Below, piece after piece: positions 55,189 to 64,000 of a stretch of 64,000 bases of DNA. This DNA comes from Lasiosphaeria ovina. Lineage: Eukaryota; Ascomycota; Sordariomycetes; Sordariales; Lasiosphaeriaceae. Location: positions 3,296,001 through 3,360,000 of the forward strand of contig JAULSN010000004.1 in NCBI GenBank assembly GCA_033439765.1, written 5' to 3'. The position numbers were made by a program, and so were the translations under genes. Each line of letters opens with the position of its first letter. Positions within the stretch are counted from its first letter, which is position 1. The notes under the pieces are model-generated. The model saw nothing but the letters and a program-made list of their open reading frames with translations. It was not told where the DNA came from and made no database searches.

Positions 55189-57661
55189 ATGAGGATCGGG
55201 TGTCTCCAGTTCGCGCCAAAGGTCGGCGATGTCTCCAACAACCTCTCCCGCGCCGACGCCGTCCTGGCCAAGGCCGACGCCATGGAGCTCGACAACCTAG
55301 ACCTTCTCGTGCTCCCCGAGATGGCGTTCTCTGGTAGGCCAACTATCCCGACCATCCCGCCGGCGTGTTCGCCCAACTAACCCGCTCCCAAGGTTACAAC
55401 TTCAGGTCGGCCGAGCACATCGAGCCCTTTCTTGAGCCCTCGGGCTCTGGAATTAGCGCGCTCTGGGCCCGCACCACGGCTCTCAAGTACGACTGCACCG
55501 TCGCCGTCGGGTATCCCGAGAAGGTCGGCAGTCCGTCTCCCGAGTACTACAACTCACTCATCCTCGTCAATGGCGATGGAGAGACCGTCGCCAACTACCG
55601 CAAGAGCTTCCTCTACTACACCGACGCCACGTGGGCCTCGGAGGGCGACGGCTTCTTTGGGGGCCCCGTCGGCGAGTTTGGTCAAGTTGCCATGGGCATA
55701 TGTACGTTCCACCCAACCCGCATCTGCAAGTACCACGGTCTGCTAACACTCGTCTCACTAGGCATGGACATCAAGTATGCGACCGGCTTTTCTCCTCATG
55801 CCACCCCCGTCCCCCATGCCCCGGCTAACATGATGCCAGTCCCTACAAGTTCCAGGCTCCCTATCACGCCTTCGAGTTTGCCTTCCACGTCCTGGAAGTC
55901 CGCGCAAACCTTGTCATCCTCTCCATGGCCTGGCTCACGCACGAGGACCAGGCCACCTTCACTCCGTTTGCCCAAGAGCCCGACATGGAGACCCTTACCT
56001 ACTGGGCGCAGCGACTAGAACCCATCATCCGATCCGACAACGACGACGAGATTATCGTTGTCTTTTGCAATCGCTGCGGTATCGAAGACGAGGTCGTCTA
56101 CGCCGGCACGAGCGCCGTTCTTGGCGTCAAGAATGGCGAGGTTTCGGTATACGGCCTCCTTGGTCGTGGTGTTAAGGAGCTGTTGGTCGTCAACACCGAG
56201 CTGCCTCCGTTTGCCAAGCTCGTCAATCGCACCGAAACACCCATGCGCGCAGGTTTCGAGCCTTCGCCAAAATCCCCAAGACGCTCCGGGAAGGAGCCGT
56301 CCAATGCGCCGCCTTCTCGGTCCCCAGCATTGCCTCCGGCTAGCCGCGGTCAGGCGGGTGCGGCGCAGGCTCCAGGGAGCATGAGCCGCGGCCAGGTGGA
56401 GTCGAAGTCACGGGCACCTGCAGCTCCGTCGTCTCCGCGTCCCAGACAACCACCTTCACTTGCCGACTGCGAAACTTGTAGTGAATACGATGAGCCCCGA
56501 GATTACGAGGTATGCTCGGGCCGGTGCGGCGGGTGTAAGGACCACCCCCAACCTGCGAAGCTGGGCGCTCCGAAACCCCCTACACACTCCCGATCAATGC
56601 CCGTAACCCAACGGCCGAAGCTAGCAATCTCGACTGGGCCGGAAATAATCGCCCCCTTTACGTCGAAATTGCCTCCTTCGGGGATGGATTCCGGGGCTAT
56701 TTCATCCAGAGGCGATATCGGCACGCCCCCTGTCACGGCTTTTGACGACTTTCCATTGTCTGCGTACTATTGGCCCTCGTCAGCACATCCCCTCTCAGCT
56801 GCCGTGTACACGCCACCCGAGGACTCGATCTGGCCCTTATACGGCGACACCGTCAAGGTAAATGTCGAACCCAAAACTCGGCGTGCGGTCGAACAGGTAA
56901 CGCCCTTGGCGCGGCCTGCATCACCCAAATCCCGCAACGCAAGCCAAACTCGGTCGCCTCAGTCTCCAGGCAGAGGCAACCTTTGGCCACCCGGACAGGC
57001 CTCTCCCATCAGCAGCAGCCGCTCCAGGACCCGGACAGCCGAGCCGCCTTTGCCTATCAAGAGCGCTCGGCCGAAGATACGGGCAATTGAGAAGCTAGCG
57101 TCGCCTTGTCCCACCCCGCGATCGGCAGTCTCCGATTCGATGTGGGCCCAAAAGAGAGATGAATATTTGGCTGAAGCCGCCACGAGGAAGCTAAGGCAAG
57201 CCCGCTCAGTAGAGGATCTGAAGGCGAGAGCCCGCTCCAAGCATTCGATCACGATCGCCGCGAGCCCAAGTGTCTTCAAGACCTCCTTCTCTCCTCAGGA
57301 GATTGCCACCAAGGTACCGGCGCGGCCCGAGACTCGCTTGGGCCACCATGGACTGCGAAAGAGCAAGTCGATCATCAACGCGGCTCCGCTCTCCCAGTCC
57401 CAGGCGCCGCCTCTGCCGCCTCTGCCCCGGTCGCCGCTCGTCAAGACCCTCCCTTTTCGCACGGCGGCCAAGACCCAACACCCCACTATAACCGTCACCT
57501 CGACCTCTCCCTACCCTGAGCTTGCTGTCGCCGAGGACGAGGTCTATTTTGGCCACACGATACCCCGGGACAGGGGACCGAGACAGCGCGGCTACTCCAA
57601 CGACCGCGAGGCGCCCGCCTGCTACTCCCCCACCGAAGTCCGCTCGACCATCTCCATCTAA
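55189..57661 (+). CDS. NTA1: N-terminal Asn/Gln amidase, nitrilase superfamily (Nta1-type)
   Basis: Four exons: 55189-55333, 55393-55701, 55762-55774 (13 nt) and 55840-57661, 762 aa. Nta1 deamidates N-terminal Asn and Gln, feeding proteins to the Arg/N-degron pathway. The nitrilase triad is complete: Glu44 (LPEMAFSG), Lys119 (NYRKSFLYY) and Cys152 (MGICMDINP). The Cys152 codon is split by intron 2 (T|GC), and the microexon encodes CMDI plus part of Asn. The catalytic domain ends around residue 325. The remaining 440 residues are Pro/Ser/Arg-rich and probably disordered, with a small Cys cluster (CETCSEYDE...CSGRCGGCKDHP) near residues 375-400. Yeast Nta1 is only about 460 aa, so the tail is extra. 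It is a continuous open frame with no stop, so I keep it in the gene. Confidence 0.9.
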
Positions 57662-58189
57662 TACGTGGCGCGCTGCGCTATTTATTTTGTCCTTGTTGGG
57701 GGGGCTTTTGGCTTTTGGGCTGTACAGTACGGTACACTATTTTCGGATCAAGCGTGGCGAACGGGGCTGGAGGCACTTGGCGTGGGATGCAATCATTACA
57801 TGAATTTCTGGCGTCTCGCATCTTTCTAGGGGATATTCTTCTTTTCTTTCTCTCGCATTTATCTTATTAAAATTTTGGAGGAGGGCTTTAGAGAGACGGG
57901 AGGGGGAAATGGAAAGGCGGAAAGAGACAAAAGAGACCTTACCTACTCTTCTTTAGAATCTGGCTGCGAGACTGACACTTTTGGATTACCAAAAGCCTGT
58001 CGTCTCTGTTTACCTGCCTTTTGTTCTTGTACATATCTGTTTATATATTTACATTTCTATCGAGACGGAAGTTACCCGTTCCTTGTCGCACTACGCAGCG
58101 TATGTATGTACAGACGTTGCTCGCCAACCTGGCAGCTTAACACGTATTATCCATCCATATTTCAGTGTGTGCGCGGTGATGGTATGTTA

Positions 58190-58347
58190 TATTTCGTCTG
58201 CTTCAATAAGACTTGCCTCAAGGAGGGACTTCCACAGTTATATCTATCACAAAATCGAAATGGCTTATACCATCACCACTGGGTATGAGCCATTTCACTT
58301 TTGTGATAAAGCTAACTGTGGAAGTCCCTCGTTGGGCAGACGAAATA
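58190..58347. repeat. Long imperfect inverted repeat (hairpin)
   Basis: Left arm 58223-58271 and right arm 58282-58330 are 49 bp each, matching at 43 of 49 positions around a 10-nt loop (58272-58281). An outer 12-bp arm (TATTTCGTCTGC, 58190-58201, against 58336-58347) adds to the stem after bulges of 21 and 5 nt. Either strand transcribed would fold into one long stem-loop. Confidence 0.9.
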
Positions 58348-58806
58348 CAGCATCCATCCATCCATCCACAAACACACATACATGTGCCCAAATACCGTGC
58401 TCGTAAATCTCGTAAGCATGGAGTATGGAGTATGAAGCATCCTGGTACGAACGGCAGACAGCTCAGCCCAGTCCAGTCCAGTCCAAGAAGACAGAGCAGA
58501 GAATGAACGAGCCTGCACCGGCGCGGCTCCATGTTCCATTATCGTTGATAAAAGCCGCGACGTAAGGCTGGGACTACTACTACTCACATGGCCGTGGCCG
58601 GGCTATTTCCTTCCTTCCTCCGCTCCTTGACTAGGTACCTTACCTCAGTCGCCAAGGTGGGTTAGGGTAAAGAAAAGTCCCTCGGTCCCGGTTCCTCCGC
58701 GCTTTTCATCCATTGTTCCGTGTTTCATGTTTCTCGGTGAGGCGTATGTATGTACTGTACCTATGTATGTGCGTATGTGGGCGGGCGGGGCCTTGGCGAC
58801 AGGAGC

Positions 58807-58809
<3 letters not shown>

Positions 58810-58872
<63 letters not shown>
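58810..58872. repeat. (CTG)21 microsatellite
   Basis: Twenty-one uninterrupted CTG units in non-coding DNA about 2.4 kb upstream of the start of the minus-strand Cys-rich membrane protein gene's coordinates (and beyond its 3' end). Confidence 0.95.
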
Positions 58873-58873
<1 letters not shown>

Positions 58874-59787
58874 ATGGAGACTGCAGTTGACTTGCACGTA
58901 CTTCCTTAAGCACTTGTCAGCAGCCTGCAGAGATCTGACTGCTTAGGTGGACAGACACTTACTTAGTGAGCATGTAAGCACTTGGAGAAGATCTTTCTGG
59001 AGAAGATCTTTCTGGAGAAGATGGCTTTAGAACGTTTCGAACCCAGCACTAGCTCGGACGTTGTCAGGCTGACCGGCGGCCAGCCGGGCATTTTCGACCA
59101 TTCCTCCGGCCTCCGTCGGCACATTCACCAGGTTGCAGCTTTTCGAATGCCGAGAGCTCGGGTTCGGTGCGCTTTCTTCTCTTGGATTTAATTTGTTTTT
59201 CGGTCGGGTATACAGGTAGGTACACACAAATTACAAATTTTATACAGTAATATATCCAAAACACCTCGTCTCGGGCGCTTCAATTATTCCCCGGTCGCAC
59301 CGCATCGCGGTGACCAGCAATTTATTTCGAGCTCACACGTGACTCTTTTTCTTCCCCTGAACCCCCTTACCCCAACTCTAAATGTCTTTAAAAGGGGGGG
59401 CCGAGTGGCTCAAGCGGCGCAGACGCCTGGCTGTATGCACCCGGCGGCCGCGCCACCTCCTTCCTCTGGCTTACTCTTTCAAACAGCCTTTAACTGAGAA
59501 CCTACCTCGACGGCGCAGATTTCTAGGCACCAAAGGGGTGGCATCTCAATTCCAAGGGCGTCAAGGAAGGGCGTCAATTTAGCTGCGTTTTCCGTTGCTC
59601 TGCGAGTATGTGGAAAATCGCGCGCCTTCTCGGAAGGGGCCGGCGTGCTCTGGCTGTCGGCAAAGGGAGTAGTTGCGCAGCTTGTGAACACCGACTTCAG
59701 CCGTTGCCCGCACCCGAGGATACAAGCCTTGCAGCTTCTGGGCGGGGTTGCATTTTGTGTGAATGATCCAGTAGACACCGATGTCAC

Positions 59788-61279
59788 CTATCCCGACTTG
59801 AGTTCTAAAGATGGCCTCCAAAGACTCTGCGGAGATGTCGCCGGAGAAGATGGCTGCACGATGCCGAGTGGCGTTTCAAAGTGACGCGAGGCATCCGACG
59901 ACATTGTCCAGCCCCTGAGTCTTGGAGACGTCACGAGGGCCAGGCTGGTGGGGAGGTGCTCATATGTTGGTGGAGATGGGAACTGAAAGTTGAGTTCTTG
60001 GGACGGACGGTGTAATGGCCGAGGCGATGTCACCGAAGTCGACGAGCGTGCTGTGAGCCGGCTTGTAGAGGGTGGGGGAGGTGGTAACGGGGCTCTGGGA
60101 GGAGGGACCCTAACCCAAGGCTCTCCTGTCGGACTAAGATATATGGGCGGAGGACGACGAACTGATCTCGTGTCTGGTGGGTTTGGACGCCGCCTAGGCG
60201 GCCCAGTGTACCGCCGACCGGCAACGAGTCTCCCGTTATTAGCTGCTGCTGGGTTTTGAACTGTCTGCCGGCGGTTATATCCCATGCCGGTAATTCCAAG
60301 CTCCGCAAGGCCATGTGTCTCGGCGTGCGTCGCGTGGGTGAAGTGCGCTTTGCTGATGGGACTGTTCGGGATATAGTTGCCAAAGCTTTTCCTCTTCGCG
60401 ATCCTCGATCGTCGTCGAAAGAACATGATAATGAGAGCGGCAATGCTGATGACCAGAAGCGAAGATCCCGCGCTGATTGTCACAACGGTGACAGTTGTGA
60501 GCGGGTTGTCGTTTGAGACAACTGACTGGGTAGGATCCGAGGGGGTGGTCACCTCCTCGGTGCTAAAGAGAGGTCCCTTGATTCCAAGGGACGAGCCAGA
60601 AGTCTGAACCTGAGAGCAGCCGGCATCAAAGGCAGTGAGGACTGTTGCGCCGTGTGTAAGCATTTGGCCGTGAACGCATGGGCGATGTTGGACTTACAGT
60701 TTGACATATACGCCTGGCCGTTTTTCCGGAGGCACTTAGAACAAGAGGTGGCTTGCTGTTGAAAAGAGCTGTCCCCTTTTACGCAATACTGGAGCTCCGG
60801 TGATGAGGAGCTCAAGGGGGCCTCGGCAAAGGAATCACGGAGGCTGCCACACTGGCTGTCGGCAGCGCAGCTGGCCGGCAACCTTGTCTCGTTCTGGGCC
60901 GAAAAGAGGCAGGAGTCGAGGGTAGAACGCAGGCCGTCTGATGGTAGTGTCAGGACATACGCGCCATGGGGTGGAGAATCTCCTGCGACTTACAGACGAA
61001 CCAGTAGAGGTCACTCTCGGCTCCGGTGACACTTGTGCTGGTCTGGAGACAGTTGATACAAGACTGGAATTCACGGCCGCTGGAAGAAGAATCGAAGTCT
61101 TTGTCGGTGCATGCAAGGGGTTGGTCCGCCAATGCTCTCGGGTTCGCGCCGGGCTGTCCGAGGGTGACTGAAAGGCAAGACGAGGCACAGGCCGAGTCGG
61201 AGGAAACCTGGAGCGCCAGGCCCCAGTGACAGAGAATAGGCCAGGCAACGAGAACCTGGCACCAGCGAGAATAATGCAT
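59788..61279 (-). CDS. Cys-rich single-pass membrane glycoprotein
   Basis: Three exons: 60994-61279, 60698-60937 and 59788-60641, 459 aa. Both introns are 56 nt with GTAAG donors and CAG acceptors and rejoin as WFV-YGLRSTL and SN-FLTAFDAGC. A signal peptide (HYSRWCQVLVAWPILCHWGLAL) leads to an ectodomain of about 190 residues with many Cys in paired patterns (CASSC, CINC, CSKC) spaced like a duplicated Cys module. A Thr/Ser stalk and a helix (VTVVTISAGSSLLVISIAALIIMFF) are followed by RRRSRIAKRK and a Pro/Arg-rich cytosolic tail (PPRRRPNPPD, PPPPPS). The architecture fits fungal surface receptors or wall sensors of unknown ligand. No catalytic domain. Confidence 0.85.
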
Positions 61280-64000
61280 TGTTTATCTCGGCTGGCGACA
61301 AGAGAAAGGAAAAGACAAGGAAAGGAAAGGAAGATGAAGAAACGATCCCGCCTGCCTGCACATACCTGGGGTAGTATAGGGGCAGGGAGGATGGGGAGGG
61401 GGAGGTGGATGAGGTTGAAGGGGGGAGTCCCGAGCTTTAATGGATCACGGCTCCTGGTGAGACGGGAGTCAATCCAGCTTGTCGGGTGGCCGTGGAACCC
61501 AAGGTACCTTGGAGCTAGAACTACCTTGACTCAGTAAGTAGGGCTGGCCGTGTGGGTGCCGGCACACCGAACAGGCCAGAATGCCGCCACATGGTCTGCA
61601 TCTAAGAGCGCCGGGCCGTGGCCGCGCATGCCAAGGGGGGTTGGTGGTCTACCTTGGATACTGATACTACGTGAAGGTAGACCTCGGACGAGGAGGTGTG
61701 GGGGAGGGCATGGAGATGGAGATGGAGATGGAGGTGGTGGTGGTGGTGGTGGAGGCGGTGGTGGTGATGATCCACGACCGGCATGTAGGTACTAGGTAGT
61801 CCTGGGGCCAAGCTATCGGAAGGTGTGGTGTGCAAGGCAAGGTAAGGCAAGGCAAGGCAAGGCAAGGCAAGGCAAGCCATCTGCAGGTCAGGTACTAGCA
61901 GCAACGATGGCACTAAAAAGCCGGGCAGGTATCCAAGGTCCCCAAGATAGAATGCCATGGGTCAGTAGAGGCCGTTGGGCGGACAATCCATGGAAGGTGC
62001 ATCATCGGCAGCTAGCGGAGGTGAGATCTTGATAGAGATGGGAAAAGTGCCCTGCTTCTCTGGGTGCCTGCTTGTGTGCCTTCCTGGGTGCCTGTGGTTC
62101 CCTCGGGCGGCCCAAAGTTGGGTGTCCCAGTCGGCCGCTAAGGTATTACCTACCTTAGGCAGTTCTGCCCTGGGCTTGGCAGCGATCTTGGATAGGGTCG
62201 AGACTTCCCGAGATGGAGTGTATGTACGTGTCTCCGTACGTGGTGCTGCAGGTGTTTGCAGGGTGACACACATGGAAACAAGGCAGGCGGGCCTTGCGGG
62301 TTTGCTCCTTCCCGGAAGTGGCATTGCGAGAAGGAATTCGTCTATCGGACCTGCGCCGCACAACCCCTTCTCTCAAATGCGACCGACGCCTAGCCCAAAA
62401 GGGCTTTCCGCCTCGACAAAGGACAATGCATGCGGTGCGGCGCTGGCAATGCAAATAGACGGGTGGGTGGTGGTAAGAATCGATGGGGGCCAGTCGGCGC
62501 TTATTCATAAGGCTGCCAAGACTGAAAACAAACCGGCAGTCGGCTGCCGTCCTAATCGCGATACCGAATGCATCCCAAGGCGTGAAAAGGAGAAGATGAC
62601 CCGAGATAGGGGGCTTATCTGTGGTTTTTTCCTCTGGTCTTCAGAGCAAACTTCGTTGGCATCAACATGAGGCTGGTCGCCATGAACCTTGAAGAGGTGA
62701 GGGGGACGAGAGGTTGTTTCCAGGTTCCAGATTCCAGATTCCAGAGATCCAACCCAACTTCCAAGTTCCAACAGAGAACAGGCCATGGACGGCATCGAGG
62801 CCCAACAAGCGCCATGCCGCGCTAAACTAGCAAACCGAATCCAGACTCGACTGCAACACAAACCCCGATTTGGACGACATGATGTCCCCAAGTTGTGTCC
62901 CAGTGGTGGGAAAGACGCGAGGCATGCATGCTACATTGGCGCCATCGCCGTCGTGGTTGGTTGTCGGCCTGCGAAGCGCTCGCTTGTATGCATGACATTC
63001 AGCTGGCTTTCCTATTTTAGCGGAGAACCCATGCCTAGCCGGCTCGATGGCGGCGCTTGCGCCTACCGCTAAATCAAGCGCGGTGTGGCTCGGATCGTTT
63101 TATTGATGCTCTTTTGGAATTCGAGATCGTCGACGACACCACCAGCACCGGCACCAGATCGTGGCAACCGCCTGAGGTGCACACCACTTTACTCACACTG
63201 CGCGATCTCATCTCCTGATCTCCACAACAGCAGCGCGCTTAACGGGCGTAGATGACGATGGCGGCTGTGGCTGCGGCAAAGAGCCGCGTGGTCTTGACAC
63301 ACACAACGTCTTGTTGGGGCGGGAGTTGAAGGCTTGGCAGGGCGGTTGTTTTCTGTTCCGATCTCCCCTTGTCGATCCAACTTTGTAGTTTGCGCGCATA
63401 GAATTCCGGATTCCCGGGACGTTGGTGATTCCGCTTGCATTGCCATTGCCAAGACGTCGATGAGGGGGGCTGCTGGACAGCGCACTCGAGATTTCGGGTG
63501 TTGGAACCAGGTCCAAAGGTTAGCTGGTGCTCCGTACATGCCTTTGCGACTTACAGCAGCCGAGGTTGGTCGCATTCTCTCGACGACACTCGGACGAAGA
63601 GGGATCGATGACGAAGGACGTACAGAGTAGATAAGTGGTAAGATGAGATGATGGACCCGATGCCAAGCTTCTTCCCGCGCCCCGCAATCCCATGTCGGAG
63701 CCAGCCGAACAGTGCAAGTCTGCGAAACAAGCACACAGTGGAGACCCACCTCTGAGATACAACGCTTTACGAAGATCAACAAGCTTGTTTGGCTGCTTTC
63801 AGACAACGTTGGGGGCCACTGGCAGCGTTTCCCCAACTGACTGAAGTTGCACCATTCTCGAGGAGAAATCCATTCTAGAGGAGAAATCCACTCGTTGCCA
63901 GCACTATGGAGCGCCTTAGAGGGCAGTAAGCTGACTTTGGAGACAACAGGCCAGCGACGCCTTCAAATGCTGTCTTGGAACACTTCAGTGTTAGTTTACT
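61280..64000. other. Right-hand region without supportable gene
   Basis: Minus-strand and plus-strand frames here lack recognisable domains. Simple repeats include GGAGAT/GGTGGT tracts at 61707-61768, CAAGG pentamers at 61832-61875 and two 18-bp units (ATTCTCGAGGAGAAATCC) at 63854-63889. A gene may lie beyond the window edge. Confidence 0.45.

Larger units (their letters stand above)
57662..59787. other. Intergenic with hairpin and CTG tract
   Basis: No gene supported. Notable content is the 158-bp hairpin at 58190-58347, the (CTG)21 tract at 58810-58872 and about three 15-bp tandem units (TCTGGAGAAGATCTT) at 58982-59023. Confidence 0.55.

Noticed and set aside
59390..59480. tRNA-like start GGCCGAGTGGCTCAAGCGGC
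   Set aside because: Resembles the A-box region of a Ser/Leu tRNA, but no T-arm with a GGTTCRA box and no pairing acceptor stem follow within tRNA length.
63189..63836. 215-residue minus-strand frame near the right edge
   Set aside because: Cys/Arg/Ser-rich, no domain, and interleaved with equally open plus-strand frames.
1..64000. CRISPR arrays, bacterial operons, rRNA genes, viral or toxin genes
   Set aside because: None seen. The genome is eukaryotic, and the tandem repeats present are coding or microsatellite repeats without unique spacers.

Overview
This window looks like nuclear DNA of a filamentous ascomycete (Pezizomycotina), most likely a Sordariomycete. Genes are split by introns of about 50-150 nt that carry GTAWGT-type donors, CTAAC/CTGAC branch sites and YAG acceptors. 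Gene density is about one per 3-4 kb, strands are mixed without operons, and spacers are full of short microsatellites (ACCT, CTG, CAG, CGT units). The species call is inference. Exon coordinates come from reading splice signals by eye and checking that reading frames join; there is no transcript evidence.

Layout. 1-5.6 kb: long leader, then a coiled-coil protein with a Cys/His cluster. 6.9-9.1 kb: AT-rich repeat island with a decayed heptad-repeat gene, a 119-bp element and a 231-bp inverted-repeat element (MITE-like). 9.4-12.8 kb: mitochondrial Pet127, whose stop codon abuts a second copy of the 119-bp element. 14.2-15.9 kb: rhomboid protease. 18-20.5 kb: Lys-rich protein and a small membrane protein. 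21.3-23.9 kb: Mau2/Scc4 cohesin loader. 25-26.8 kb: Eht1/Eeb1-type alpha/beta hydrolase. 27.4-29.4 kb: divergent LOC1 and HIS3. 31-34 kb: a small membrane protein and a protein kinase fused to near-identical TPR units, whose repeat array is partly broken. 35-38.2 kb: RFC small subunit and mitochondrial ornithine acetyltransferase. 39-42.6 kb: Derlin and a repeat-bearing single-pass membrane protein. 42.6-46.9 kb: no supportable gene. 46.9-53.1 kb: two conserved-looking hypotheticals and a secreted Cys-containing protein. 55.2-57.7 kb: Nta1-type N-terminal amidase with a 13-nt microexon. 58.2 kb: a long imperfect hairpin. 59.8-61.3 kb: Cys-rich membrane glycoprotein. 61.3-64 kb: no gene seen.

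Most genes are core housekeeping functions (histidine and arginine synthesis, replication clamp loading, cohesin loading, ribosome assembly, ER quality control, mitochondrial RNA processing). They do not form one pathway. Three proteins are rhomboid-like or carry that customary label, which is probably coincidence. The accessory parts are the kinase-TPR gene with its decaying array, the repeat island, the secreted protein and the hairpin. The kinase-TPR locus is the best candidate for unusual biology: it resembles fungal self/non-self or immune-type architectures with recombining repeats.
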